Source of the DNA: Crassaminicella profunda
GTDB taxonomy: Bacteria > Bacillota > Clostridia > Peptostreptococcales > Thermotaleaceae
DNA: 64,000 nucleotides
Assembly (NCBI RefSeq): GCF_019884785.1
Contig: NZ_CP082326.1
Location: 799,355-863,354, forward strand
Direction of reading: 5' to 3'
The translations under genes and the position numbers were made by a program. Shown here piece by piece: positions 20,068-28,380 of the stretch. The notes under the pieces were generated by a model, which searched no databases, was not told where the DNA came from, and saw only the letters and a program-made list of their open reading frames with translations. The first letter of the stretch is position 1, and every line of letters starts with the position of its first letter.

Positions 20068-20130
20068 GATATGTTTTCTCGTACAGGGCATGTGGAGACT
20101 GTAATACGACTATGTCGTCAAAATTATTGA
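20068..20130 (+). pseudogene. C-terminal remnant of an RlmD/TrmA-type RNA methyltransferase
   Basis: Twenty codons, DMFSRTGHVETVIRLCRQNY, then a stop. The same element ends the intact gene at 13558 (DMFPHTGHVECCVSLKKK). Nothing of the rest of the gene is present upstream. It is a decayed second copy or a recombination scar. Confidence 0.6.
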
Positions 20131-20187
20131 TTCTACTAGTGTTTAAGCAGTTTTGTGAGTTCTATTCTTTTAGTGAAAATAGCTAGT

Positions 20188-20230
20188 AAAAAATCTTGAA
20201 TTTCTGGTTGATGAAATTCGGGATTTTTTT
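20188..20230 (+). terminator. Terminator within the gene-debris region
   Basis: AAAAATC-tt-GAATTTC pairs with GAAATTC-gg-GATTTTTT around an 8-nt loop, ending in a T run. It probably belongs to the lost gene whose end is at 20130. Confidence 0.7.
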
Positions 20231-20274
20231 GTATCTAATTTATTGGTTTAAAATAGGATGAAGCACTATTTTTA

Positions 20275-20430
20275 ATGGAAGTATGCTATGGTAAGCAAGT
20301 AACAAAGAAAGCTCAGGAAATTGTCTTAGGTATGGCAAAACAATTACTAACTACTGGTGAAATTAAGGTAAAAGGTTTGTATTCTGGAAATAAAATATTT
20401 GACTACTCAAATAAATTGCGATATACTTGA
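20275..20430 (+). CDS. Short open frame of unknown function, possible remnant
   Basis: 51 codons starting MEVCYGKQVTKKAQEIVLGM and ending FDYSNKLRYT. The amino-acid pattern looks protein-like (amphipathic helix) and the frame stays open a few codons upstream (DEALFL). No ribosome site is seen, and its 3' end overlaps the promoter and operator at 20397-20440. It is most likely the tail of a lost gene. Confidence 0.3.
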   Translation: MEVCYGKQVTKKAQEIVLGMAKQLLTTGEIKVKGLYSGNKIFDYSNKLRYT

Positions 20431-20440
20431 GTAGTCAAAT
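20397..20440 (+). promoter_or_regulatory. Promoter bracketed by a perfect 14-bp inverted repeat (MarR-type operator)
   Basis: ATTTGACTACTCAA (20397-20410) and TTGAGTAGTCAAAT (20427-20440) are perfect inverted copies 16 bp apart. Between and across them lies the promoter: TTGACT (20399-20404), a 17-bp spacer, TATACT (20422-20427). Each arm is itself a TTGA-N4-TCAA dyad, the usual MarR-family half-site form. The MarR gene at 20983 is the second gene of the transcript, so autoregulation is likely (inference). Confidence 0.8.
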
Positions 20441-20456
20441 ATATAAGGAGGTCTTT

Positions 20457-20993
20457 ATGGAATTTTTTGAAGTAATTAATAAACGACACATGTATAGAGG
20501 TAATTTCGAATCTACAAAAGTAGAAAAGAAAGATATTGAGCTTATGTTAGGTGCTGCACTTAAATCACCCCAGGCCGTTAACGAACCTACAACTTCATAT
20601 GTAGTTGTAACGGACAAAACTTTAATAAACAAAATCGGAGCTTTACTTCCTATGAATGGCACATCCACAGCTCCTTTAATCATCGTAGTGTTAAGTGAAG
20701 AAGTCATAACTGAAAAGGGAGGGAGCTATGAAATTGAAAATTATATTGCCGCTACTGAAAATTTAATGTTGGCAATTACTGCTTTAGGATATTCTACAGT
20801 GTGGACAGATGGAATAACACGAATACCAGCTATAAACAATGGAGTTCGTGAAATACTAAATGTACCAAAAAAATTCAAAATTAGAGCAATATTACCTGTG
20901 GGCAGAGAACTTGAGAAAACTTTTCAAAAACCAAAACCTTTTTACGAACAAAGGGTAATTTCTAATAAATTTGAGGTGAAAAATGGAAGATAA
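20457..20993 (+). CDS. Nitroreductase family protein
   Basis: 178 residues from the ATG at 20457, preceded by aaggaggt; an upstream TTG would run into the operator. It is an FMN-dependent nitroreductase-fold protein (FFEVINKRHMYRGNFES at the start, ALKSPQAVNEPTTSYVVV, then YIAATENLMLAITALGYSTVWTDG). It probably reduces nitroaromatic or quinone-like compounds using NAD(P)H. It is the first gene of a five-gene operon with marR, a VOC protein, an MFS exporter and a GlcG-like protein. Its last 11 bp overlap marR. Confidence 0.85.
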   Translation: MEFFEVINKRHMYRGNFESTKVEKKDIELMLGAALKSPQAVNEPTTSYVVVTDKTLINKIGALLPMNGTSTAPLIIVVLSEEVITEKGGSYEIENYIAATENLMLAITALGYSTVWTDGITRIPAINNGVREILNVPKKFKIRAILPVGRELEKTFQKPKPFYEQRVISNKFEVKNGR

Positions 20994-21426
20994 GAGCATT
21001 GGAAAATATATATCAATAATATCTAGACAGACTCAAGCTTATATTTCTCGTGAAATGCAAAAACTAGGGATAACAGGTTCTGAATATATATTTCTAGTAA
21101 ATACTCCAGATGAAGGCGTTATAACTCAACAAGAAATATGCAATAACTTTGAATTAGATCCTGCATTTGCAACTAGAGGAGTTAAAAGCTTAGTTGATAA
21201 AGGGTATTTAACAAGAACAAAAAGCAAAACAGATAAGCGTTCTTATGAGATTTCTATAACAGAAAAAGGTAAGAGGCTAAAACCATTTATTCAAGAAAGA
21301 CTTGATCACTGGACAGCTGTTTTGGCTGGTGATATGACTAAAGAAGAAATAACAGAAGTTATTAATAAGCTCAAAGAGCTTAAAAACAGAGCAAAAAAAG
21401 AAATGGAAAAAAAGGAGGAAAAATAA
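20983..21426 (+). CDS. MarR-family transcriptional regulator
   Basis: 147-residue winged helix-turn-helix protein. Recognition region: QQEICNNFELDPAFATRGVKSLVDKGYLTRTKSKTDKRSYEI (about residues 44-85). It is probably the repressor of its own operon through the inverted repeat at 20397-20440, released by a phenolic or oxidising ligand (inference). The C-terminus is lysine- and glutamate-rich. Confidence 0.9.
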   Translation: MEDKSIGKYISIISRQTQAYISREMQKLGITGSEYIFLVNTPDEGVITQQEICNNFELDPAFATRGVKSLVDKGYLTRTKSKTDKRSYEISITEKGKRLKPFIQERLDHWTAVLAGDMTKEEITEVINKLKELKNRAKKEMEKKEEK

Positions 21427-21816
21427 ATGAAAGCAAAATTAGACCATATCGCAATTGTAGTTGAGAGTATTGATGAAGCAAAAATTTGGTTTGGCAAATA
21501 CTTTGGATTCATTAATGAAATTTTAACTGCACCAATTAAAGCAACTGGCGGACCAGGGATAAGATGTTTAGTTTCTAATGATATTGGAACAGTTTTAGAA
21601 TTATGTGAATACGAAAGTAAAAGAAATATGGACGCTGGAAATATACAACACCTTGGCTTTAGTATTGATTCAGCTAGAGAATACTATGATGTATTACAGG
21701 AAGATGGAATACTCACTGATGATATCCATATTCAAGATATGGGTCCAGTGAATATTCTATTCTTTAAAGGAATTTATGGAATTGAATTTGAACTGATAGA
21801 AAGGAAACGCAATTAA
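21427..21816 (+). CDS. VOC (glyoxalase/methylmalonyl-CoA-epimerase-like) protein
   Basis: 129 residues, a single vicinal-oxygen-chelate domain. Expected metal ligands are visible: His7 (KLDHIAIVV), the Glu in TVLELCEYE, His in IQHLGFSI and the terminal Glu in IEFELIE. The overall look is closest to methylmalonyl-CoA epimerase-type VOC proteins. In this operon a role in detoxification or modification of a small molecule is as likely as epimerisation. It is directly abutted by marR upstream, and its stop overlaps the start of the MFS gene (TAATG). Confidence 0.75.
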   Translation: MKAKLDHIAIVVESIDEAKIWFGKYFGFINEILTAPIKATGGPGIRCLVSNDIGTVLELCEYESKRNMDAGNIQHLGFSIDSAREYYDVLQEDGILTDDIHIQDMGPVNILFFKGIYGIEFELIERKRN

Positions 21817-22976
21817 TGGGAAATAAAAATAAGCTAAAAATTACTATATTATCATTATCTTTAATAACAGTTATGGCAGGAGCAGCAGTATCTCCAGCTT
21901 TAGGGAGTATTAGTGCATTTTTTTCAGATGTAAATCCAATGCTAATAAAAATGATTTTAACAGTACCAGGATTATTTATTTTGGCTTTGAACTTATGTTT
22001 TCCAATAATTTCCCGAAGGTTAAATACAAGAGCCATTGCCATAATAGGGTTGTTATTATATACAATAGGTGGTACTTCAGGGGCTTTTGCAACTAACATT
22101 TATACATTATTGGTTTCAAGAGCTTTGGTAGGTATGGGAGTAGGTCTGATAATGCCTTTGTCCACAGGTTTGCTTGCGTACTATTTTCAGCCACAAGAAC
22201 AGAAGAAACTTATGGGATATTCTGTTGCTATGAATAATTTAGGTGGTATTATTGCTATGGCTCTTTCGGGAGTGCTAGCATCAATAAGTTGGAATTATAG
22301 TTTTTATGTATACTTAACTGGAGTTTTGGTATTTATACTTGTTTTAGCATTCTTACCAAAAGCCAGTATCGGTAGAGAAGGGACTAAACTAGAAGGATCA
22401 CATATTAAAGATAAATTTATTTATATAGCAATAATGTTTTTGTTAAATATATCTTTTTACTTATATATTGTTAATTTTTCAATCGTCACATGTACTGAAG
22501 AAATTGCAACGGCAGAAAACGTAGGGATACTTATGTCAGCTCAGTCAGTAGGTGCTTTAATTATGGCATTATTTTTTGGAAAATTTTCAAAGATTTTTGG
22601 GGAAAATATAAAAATTTTCGGGATCAGTTTGTTCTTAATTGCGTATATGATGTTATATTCATTACATAATTATTCTTTATACGCCTTTGCTTTAGTGTTA
22701 TGTGGAATGGGATTTGGAACATTAATGGCATGGGTTAACTCTAAAGCTGTAGAAGGGTTAAAAAGAGAACACGCACCTAGCATTATGGCATTTGTAAGCA
22801 TGGGTATGTATCTGGGACAGTTTTTAGCACCAATACTTTCAAATTTATTATCAAATAAACTTGGTATTACGTCCTTAAGATTCCCATATATATTAGCAAT
22901 TATAGTAATCATTATAACCTTTATTATGGTTTGTTTAGAAGGGAGAAGACAAAATGAAGTGTATCAAGAAGCTTAA
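21816..22976 (+). CDS. MFS transporter
   Basis: 386 residues with about 12 membrane segments. The MFS motif after segment 2 is loosely kept (NLCFPIISRRLNTRAI), and the segment 4 region reads LVSRALVGMGVGLIMPLSTGLLAYYF. It is probably an exporter co-regulated with the nitroreductase and MarR genes. The start overlaps the stop of the VOC gene by one base, which implies coupling. Confidence 0.88.
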   Translation: MGNKNKLKITILSLSLITVMAGAAVSPALGSISAFFSDVNPMLIKMILTVPGLFILALNLCFPIISRRLNTRAIAIIGLLLYTIGGTSGAFATNIYTLLVSRALVGMGVGLIMPLSTGLLAYYFQPQEQKKLMGYSVAMNNLGGIIAMALSGVLASISWNYSFYVYLTGVLVFILVLAFLPKASIGREGTKLEGSHIKDKFIYIAIMFLLNISFYLYIVNFSIVTCTEEIATAENVGILMSAQSVGALIMALFFGKFSKIFGENIKIFGISLFLIAYMMLYSLHNYSLYAFALVLCGMGFGTLMAWVNSKAVEGLKREHAPSIMAFVSMGMYLGQFLAPILSNLLSNKLGITSLRFPYILAIIVIIITFIMVCLEGRRQNEVYQEA

Positions 22977-23376
22977 TATTTCTTTAGAAGATAGCATTAT
23001 ACTAGCTAAGGAAGCTATTAAAATAGCAACTGAGAAGGGTTTTAAAATTTGTGCAACAGTTGTAGATTCTTCTGGGGTTCAAATTGTTTCTCTAAGAGAT
23101 GATTTAGCAAATCAAATCACTCCTGAAAGTTCTTTTAAGAAAGCATATACAGCAGTGGCAATAAAAAATCCTACGCTAATGATGGTTAATGGAATGGAAA
23201 AGAATCCTACATTAGCACAATTTAGTGAGATAAATAATAATACGATTGTTTATGGTGGTGGAGTTCCAATAATATCTGAGAATGAAGTAGTAGGTGCAAT
23301 AGGAATAGCTGGTGCTCCAGGAGGAGATAAAGATAACAATATTGCAGAAGAAGCTATTGCAAAAATATTATATTAG
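22954..23376 (+). CDS. GlcG/HbpS-like (DUF336) protein
   Basis: 140 residues of the heme-binding/GlcG family: LAKEAIKIATEKGFKICATVVDSSGVQIVSLRDD, then the glycine-rich end YGGGVPIISENEVVGAIGIAGAPGGDKDN. Family members bind heme, corrinoid or other small ligands or occur beside oxidoreductases; the role here is unknown. It overlaps the end of the MFS gene by 23 bp and is the last gene of the MarR operon. Confidence 0.82.
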   Translation: MKCIKKLNISLEDSIILAKEAIKIATEKGFKICATVVDSSGVQIVSLRDDLANQITPESSFKKAYTAVAIKNPTLMMVNGMEKNPTLAQFSEINNNTIVYGGGVPIISENEVVGAIGIAGAPGGDKDNNIAEEAIAKILY

Positions 23377-23459
23377 AGGTAATTGCCAATAAATTAAGTG
23401 GAGACGATAAATCTACCAGACAAAGGCATTTTTCTTTGTCTAATGGTTGATTCTTAAAT

Positions 23460-23512
23460 AGGTGGTTATGATTTTTGCCTTGTGTAGAGGCTATCATAGC
23501 CACTTGTTTTTT
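23460..23512 (+). terminator. Terminator of the MarR-nitroreductase operon
   Basis: GGTGGTTATGAT pairs with ATCATAGCCACT around a 20-nt loop, followed by TTGTTTTTT. Confidence 0.75.
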
Positions 23513-23655
23513 GATTTATCAACTTGTGATATTAAAATTAGAAGTTGATAAAATGGGAAGAAGAAAAGAATCTCCATAAAAGAACTTGCGAAATTGTTGA
23601 CAAAGAAACAAAAACACAATATAATGTTTCTGTGGAAACAATAAAGGGGTGGCAT

Positions 23656-24153
23656 ATGGAGATGGATATAGAAATAGAATTATTAAATTTATTTGCGAGA
23701 TTTATGGAAAAGCAAGAAGTGTTTTCAAAATTAAATGAAAATGGAACATTACATGGATTTGGACATTCTGAAGTGCATACAATTTCTGCAATAAAAACTT
23801 TAGAAAAACCTAATGTAACAAAAATATCTCGGAAAATGAATATGACAAGAGGAGCAATTAGTAAAATAACTAGACGATTAATTGCAAAAGAATTAATTGA
23901 AACATATAAGCTAGATAACAATAAAAAAGAAAAATATTACAAATTAACTGAAAAAGGTGAATCTATATATAGACAGCATGAGAAAGCTCATAATTTATGG
24001 ATAGAAAGAGATAAGCAATTTATGAATTCATTTTCTAAAAATGAAATAGAATTTATAAAGGATTTTATGATAAAATACAACCTTTACTTAGATGAAAGAA
24101 TGAGGGTATTTGAATTAACTGAAAAGAAGGCAAAATATAATGAAAAGAAATAA
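23656..24153 (+). CDS. MarR-family transcriptional regulator
   Basis: 165 residues from the ATG at 23656, which has aaagggg upstream. An in-frame ATG at 23545 exists, but the extra 37 residues do not look like MarR and have no ribosome site. The winged helix is visible: PNVTKISRKMNMTRGAISKITRRLIAKELIETYKLDNNKKEKYY. It overlaps the following MATE gene by 14 bp and therefore probably controls it. Confidence 0.85.
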   Translation: MEMDIEIELLNLFARFMEKQEVFSKLNENGTLHGFGHSEVHTISAIKTLEKPNVTKISRKMNMTRGAISKITRRLIAKELIETYKLDNNKKEKYYKLTEKGESIYRQHEKAHNLWIERDKQFMNSFSKNEIEFIKDFMIKYNLYLDERMRVFELTEKKAKYNEKK

Positions 24154-25516
24154 TGAAGATGTAATGGAATTAGAACCAGTAAAAATATTAGTCCCAAAGC
24201 TAGCAATACCAGTAACTATGTCATTGCTTGTTTCAGCATTATACAATATCATTGATAGCATATTTATAGCTAGAATAAGTGAAAATGCATTAACTGCATT
24301 ATCCCTTTCATATCCTATACAACTATTAATGATATCTATTTCTGTAGGAACTGGTGTAGGTGTTAATGCTATTTTATCAAAGCATTTGGGAATGAAAGAT
24401 AGTAAAGGTGTAACTACAATAGCTCAAAATGCGCTATTACTAGCGTTTATATCTTATTTGATTTTTTTGATATTTGGTCTATTTGGAGCAAAAATGTTTT
24501 TTGCAAAGCAAACTGATAATTACGAAATATTTACTTACGGAGTAGAATATATTAGTATATGCACAATATTTTCTTTTGGAATATTTTTTCAGATAATTAT
24601 TGAAAAATTTCTTCAATCAGTAGGTAAAGCTAAATTATTTATGATTTCTAAATTAATAGGAGCTATTCTAAATATAATTTTAGATCCAATACTAATATTT
24701 GGTTTTGGAAATATACCTGCTTTTGGCATTAGAGGTGCAGCTTATGCAACTGTAATTGGACAGATAGCTGCTATGATAGTAATAATTATTTTTAATTATA
24801 AATTTAATCCTAGAGTTAAAATTACTGCACATAAATTTATTATTGACTTAAAATTTATTTATGAAATATATAAGGTAGGTTTACCTGCAATGATTATGCG
24901 TTCTTTAGATTCAGTTATTGTATTAGGTGTAAATTTAATTTTAGGTAAAATTTCATTGTCCGCTATTAGTACGTATAGCATTTGTTTTAAAGTTCAAAAT
25001 TTCGTTTTTATGATTGTATATGGAATTAATAATGCTTTAATTCCTATAGTTGCCTACAACTATGGAGCAAAAAATAAGGAACGTATAAATCAGACTGTAA
25101 AATATAGTTTAATTTACGGAGAAATATCTATGGTAGTTAGTATCCTGTTGCTACAGATTTTAGCTCCACAAATTATGCAAGCATTTAATTCGTCAGAAGA
25201 ACTTTTGACTGTTAGAATTATAGCTTTAAGAATAATTAGTTTGAGCTACGTATTTGCAGGATTTAATATTTTGATACAAAGCTTTTTTCAAGCACTGGGA
25301 AACGGAATATATAGCTTAATTATAAGTTTGCTTAGAGTTATTGTAATACTTTTACCTATATTGTATCTGCTTTCTCAAATGTTTAATCTTAATATTACGT
25401 GGCTTGGTTTTATAATTTCTGAGGTTATAACAGCTGTAATAAGTATATTTTTAGCACGTAAGGTATATGCGGAGTGTGTAGTAAAGGTATGTAGAAAGCA
25501 AATAGGTGATATTTGA
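24140..25516 (+). CDS. MATE-family efflux transporter
   Basis: 458-residue integral membrane protein of the NorM/DinF-MATE type with about 12 helices in two homologous halves (LVSALYNIIDSIFIARIS in the first, MIMRSLDSVIVLGVNLILG in the second). It exports drugs or metabolites using Na+ or H+. It is co-transcribed with the MarR gene upstream, and its stop overlaps the start of the small membrane protein. Confidence 0.9.
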   Translation: MKRNNEDVMELEPVKILVPKLAIPVTMSLLVSALYNIIDSIFIARISENALTALSLSYPIQLLMISISVGTGVGVNAILSKHLGMKDSKGVTTIAQNALLLAFISYLIFLIFGLFGAKMFFAKQTDNYEIFTYGVEYISICTIFSFGIFFQIIIEKFLQSVGKAKLFMISKLIGAILNIILDPILIFGFGNIPAFGIRGAAYATVIGQIAAMIVIIIFNYKFNPRVKITAHKFIIDLKFIYEIYKVGLPAMIMRSLDSVIVLGVNLILGKISLSAISTYSICFKVQNFVFMIVYGINNALIPIVAYNYGAKNKERINQTVKYSLIYGEISMVVSILLLQILAPQIMQAFNSSEELLTVRIIALRIISLSYVFAGFNILIQSFFQALGNGIYSLIISLLRVIVILLPILYLLSQMFNLNITWLGFIISEVITAVISIFLARKVYAECVVKVCRKQIGDI

Positions 25517-25719
25517 TGAAAAAAGCAATATGGTTTGTAATCTTTTTTATACTATGGGGTATTTTCTTTCGATTGATAAAACTAGCCGTAACAGCTGGAA
25601 AAGTTATGATGATAGAACTACTTGGAAAAAGAGGGGAAATATTAATCAATGCAGTGGGGATTGCTGTGCAGGATATTGGTTGTATAGAAAATTTAAAAAG
25701 AAAATGCATATTTAGATAG
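25516..25719 (+). CDS. Small membrane protein of unknown function
   Basis: 67 residues starting at the ATG that overlaps the MATE stop by one base (TGATG). Residues 4-22 are one hydrophobic helix (IWFVIFFILWGIFFRLI), followed by an amphipathic region. I do not recognise a family. Translational coupling suggests an accessory to the MATE transporter. Confidence 0.55.
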   Translation: MKKAIWFVIFFILWGIFFRLIKLAVTAGKVMMIELLGKRGEILINAVGIAVQDIGCIENLKRKCIFR

Positions 25720-25790
25720 GATAAAGAGTATTCAATCCATCTATAAAATATGATATAAATTTTTTATAGAAGTATAGGGTGGTGAAATTT

Positions 25791-26070
25791 ATGGAAAAAG
25801 AAATTTTAGAGATTTTAAAATCAATGCAAAGTGATATGAAATCCATGCAGAATGATATAAAAAATATTAAAACAACACAGGATGAGCATACTCAAATTTT
25901 AAGAGCTTTAGAACATAAGACCAATATTATATGCTGAACAAGAAAATCTAAAGCATGAGGTTGCAGAAATTAACGGAGAAGTGAAGAATATAAGAAAAGA
26001 TTTAAGTAATGTTGAAGTGATTACTGCAAGTAATTGGTCGGATATTGCTAAATTAAAAGCTATAAAATAG
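25791..26070 (+). pseudogene. Coiled-coil protein gene broken by a frameshift
   Basis: It starts well (ggtgg ribosome site, ATG 25791) with heptad-like MEKEILEILKSMQSDMKSMQ and continues to HKTNIIC then a stop near 25938. In another frame the protein resumes as YAEQENLKHEVAEINGEVKNI and ends IAKLKAIK at 26070. Joined, it would be a ~90-residue coiled coil of a type common in Clostridia. Either a real frameshift near 25925-25940 or a sequencing error. Confidence 0.7.
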
Positions 26071-26091
26071 AATATTTAGGTAGGACAAAGG

Positions 26092-26124
26092 GCATTCAAT
26101 CTTGTAGGGGTTGGGTGTTTTTTA
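26092..26124 (+). terminator. Terminator after the broken coiled-coil gene
   Basis: GCATTCAATC pairs fully with GGTTGGGTGT when G-U pairs are counted, followed by a T run. Confidence 0.6.
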
Positions 26125-26252
26125 ATTTTTGAATAATTTATTATTGTAATAATAAGTAATTGAAAGTATAATAGCGTATTTTAATGATAAAGAAGGGATA
26201 TTTTGTAATAATATAGAAATACATAAGGGGTGGATTGTGAGGAGGAATGATC

Positions 26253-26762
26253 TTGGAAAATGAAAAAGTGTATTATTCGGATAAGCAGGAAGCACGGATT
26301 AGTATTGTAGAAGCAGTATTCATAACAATGATCATTTGTTTATTAAGTTTTGCTATGTCTAACAAAAGAGATATAGGAGATTTAGATATAAGTACGTATG
26401 TATTTTTATGTATAGGAACAATTATTGTATTTTTTGTTATATTATCCAGTAGAACAAATTTAATTAACTATAAAATAATGATTCATAAACAATATATAAA
26501 GAGTGTAAATATAATAAGCGTATTTGATAAAGTTGTAGAATGGAAGAATGTAGATATTGTGATATTAGGAGAAGTAGAAAATAAAGATTCAAGGTTTAAT
26601 AGTTATTTTTATGGAGTAGAATTTAGATATAAAAATGAATATGGAAGTAAAGAATCCAAATCTTTTAAATTAAGCCATATGGTTAATCATGAAGGGTTGA
26701 TGGAAGATATTATTAAAATTTGTAAAAGTTATGAAATAGATTTTAAAGATTTAAGAGAGTAA
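26253..26762 (+). CDS. Hypothetical membrane protein
   Basis: 169 residues if translation starts at the TTG at 26253, which sits 6 bp after GGAGGA. The in-frame ATG at 26247 directly touches that ribosome site and is less likely. Two hydrophobic helices (VEAVFITMIICLLSFAM, then YVFLCIGTIIVFFVIL) are followed by a soluble beta-rich part (about residues 85-169), like bacterial PH-type membrane proteins. Function unknown. Confidence 0.6.
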   Translation: MENEKVYYSDKQEARISIVEAVFITMIICLLSFAMSNKRDIGDLDISTYVFLCIGTIIVFFVILSSRTNLINYKIMIHKQYIKSVNIISVFDKVVEWKNVDIVILGEVENKDSRFNSYFYGVEFRYKNEYGSKESKSFKLSHMVNHEGLMEDIIKICKSYEIDFKDLRE

Positions 26763-26875
26763 GGGCGATTTTTTTGAGGGTTAAGATAAAAACACCAGCA
26801 CATAGAATGATCATTAAAGCTTAATTTGAAAAAGATTGAAGAATTGATGATGGAAATTAATAGGAGTGTTATGAA

Positions 26876-28210
26876 ATGAAAATACAAATTCCTAAAAAAG
26901 TACATAGTATATTAGATGTCCTAAATGATTATGGATATGAAGGATACATTGTAGGTGGTTGTGTAAGAGATAGTATTTTAGGAAGAATTCCTAATGATTG
27001 GGATATATGTACTAGCTGTGTTCCAGAAAAAATGCTAGAAATATTTAGTTTCTTTAAAGTTATTCCTACAGGATTAAAGCATGGGACAGTAACTGTTGTC
27101 ATAGAGAATGAACCTTTTGAGGTCACTACCTATAGAATAGAGAAAGATTATATGGATGGAAGACATCCTGAAAAGATAGAATTTACAAATGATTTAAGTG
27201 AAGATTTAAAAAGAAGAGATTTTACTATCAACGCAATGGCTTATGGTAGAAAAGAAGGATTAATTGATTATTATGGTGGAATGGTAGATCTAAGAAATAA
27301 AAAAATTAGATGTGTAGGAGAGCCCGTAGAAAGATTTAGTGAAGATTATTTGAGAATGCTAAGAGGGGTAAGGTTTTCAGCACAGCTTGGATATACTCTT
27401 GAACTAGAGACTTTTCAAGGAATAAGGAAATTATCTAAAAATATCGTAAATATTAGCAAAGAAAGAATAAGAGAAGAACTTAATAAAATATTATTGGCAG
27501 ATGAGCCCTCTAAAGGATTTAGAGGGTTATATGAAAGTGAATTGTTACAATATATAATACCAGAGTTACAAGAATGCATAAAGTTCGAACAAAGAAATCC
27601 TTACCATGATCAAGATGTATTTGATCATATTATGAGTGTAGTGGATCATACAGAAAAGGATTTGATATTAAGATTAGCAGCTATGTTACACGATATTGGA
27701 AAACCTGCATGCTTTTCATTAGGCGAAAATCAAGTTGGACATTTTTATGACCATCATATGAAAGGAATGGATATGGCTTATGACATACTAAAAAGACTTA
27801 AATATGATAATAAAACCATTGAACTTGTGAAAATTTTAGTAAAAGAGCATATGTGTAGATATGATAAGGTAACCCCTAGAACGGTAAAAAGATTAATTAA
27901 TAGAGTGGGAGTAGACAACATAGAAAGATTATTTAAATTGCAAATAGCTGATGTATTGGCAAGTAAAGGGCCACATAGGTTTGATAGTATTGAAAAGGTA
28001 AGAAACTTATATAAGGAGATTATGGAGAAAGAGCAGCCATTCAATGTGAAAGATTTGGCCATTAATGGACGAGATTTGATGAATCTGGGTATAGAACCGG
28101 GAAAGAAAATTGGTGAGGTATTGAATACCTTATTAGATAAAGTTTTAGATCATCCAGAATTGAATACAAAAGAATTACTGATTGAGGAAGTAAAATTGAA
28201 TTTTTTATAA
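26876..28210 (+). CDS. CCA-adding tRNA nucleotidyltransferase with HD domain
   Basis: 444 residues. The class II nucleotidyltransferase head has GGCVRDSILGR and the catalytic DWDI (about residues 25-43), then a basic RRDFTINAMAY motif, a neck domain (RFSEDYLRMLRGVRFSAQLGY) and an HD domain (RLAAMLHDIGKPACF, about 261-275). It adds or repairs the 3' CCA end of tRNA. It is followed by a very strong terminator. Confidence 0.9.
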   Translation: MKIQIPKKVHSILDVLNDYGYEGYIVGGCVRDSILGRIPNDWDICTSCVPEKMLEIFSFFKVIPTGLKHGTVTVVIENEPFEVTTYRIEKDYMDGRHPEKIEFTNDLSEDLKRRDFTINAMAYGRKEGLIDYYGGMVDLRNKKIRCVGEPVERFSEDYLRMLRGVRFSAQLGYTLELETFQGIRKLSKNIVNISKERIREELNKILLADEPSKGFRGLYESELLQYIIPELQECIKFEQRNPYHDQDVFDHIMSVVDHTEKDLILRLAAMLHDIGKPACFSLGENQVGHFYDHHMKGMDMAYDILKRLKYDNKTIELVKILVKEHMCRYDKVTPRTVKRLINRVGVDNIERLFKLQIADVLASKGPHRFDSIEKVRNLYKEIMEKEQPFNVKDLAINGRDLMNLGIEPGKKIGEVLNTLLDKVLDHPELNTKELLIEEVKLNFL

Positions 28211-28314
28211 TAACTTTAGCTGTGAAATAGTTGAAAGCTTTGCAAGGAAGTAAAATATTGATTATAATGATAGATAAAGAAAGTTTTGTATGAAATAAAG
28301 ATGTATTGTGTATA

Positions 28315-28345
28315 ATATGGAGCAAGTTACTTGCTCCATATTTTT
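28315..28345 (+). terminator. Terminator of the CCA-adding enzyme gene
   Basis: ATATGGAGCAAG-tta-CTTGCTCCATAT is a perfect 12-bp stem followed by a T run. Confidence 0.92.
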
Positions 28346-28380
28346 ACGGATAATAAATGTATTTGAATTGGAGTGTTAAG

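Noticed and set aside
23545-23655. N-terminal extension of the second MarR protein
   Set aside because: The 37 extra residues have no ribosome site and do not fit the MarR family; the ATG at 23656 has both.
25506-25715. 69-codon frame overlapping the small membrane protein after the MATE gene
   Set aside because: The alternative frame at 25516 has a coupled start and a clear membrane helix; this one looks like its shadow.
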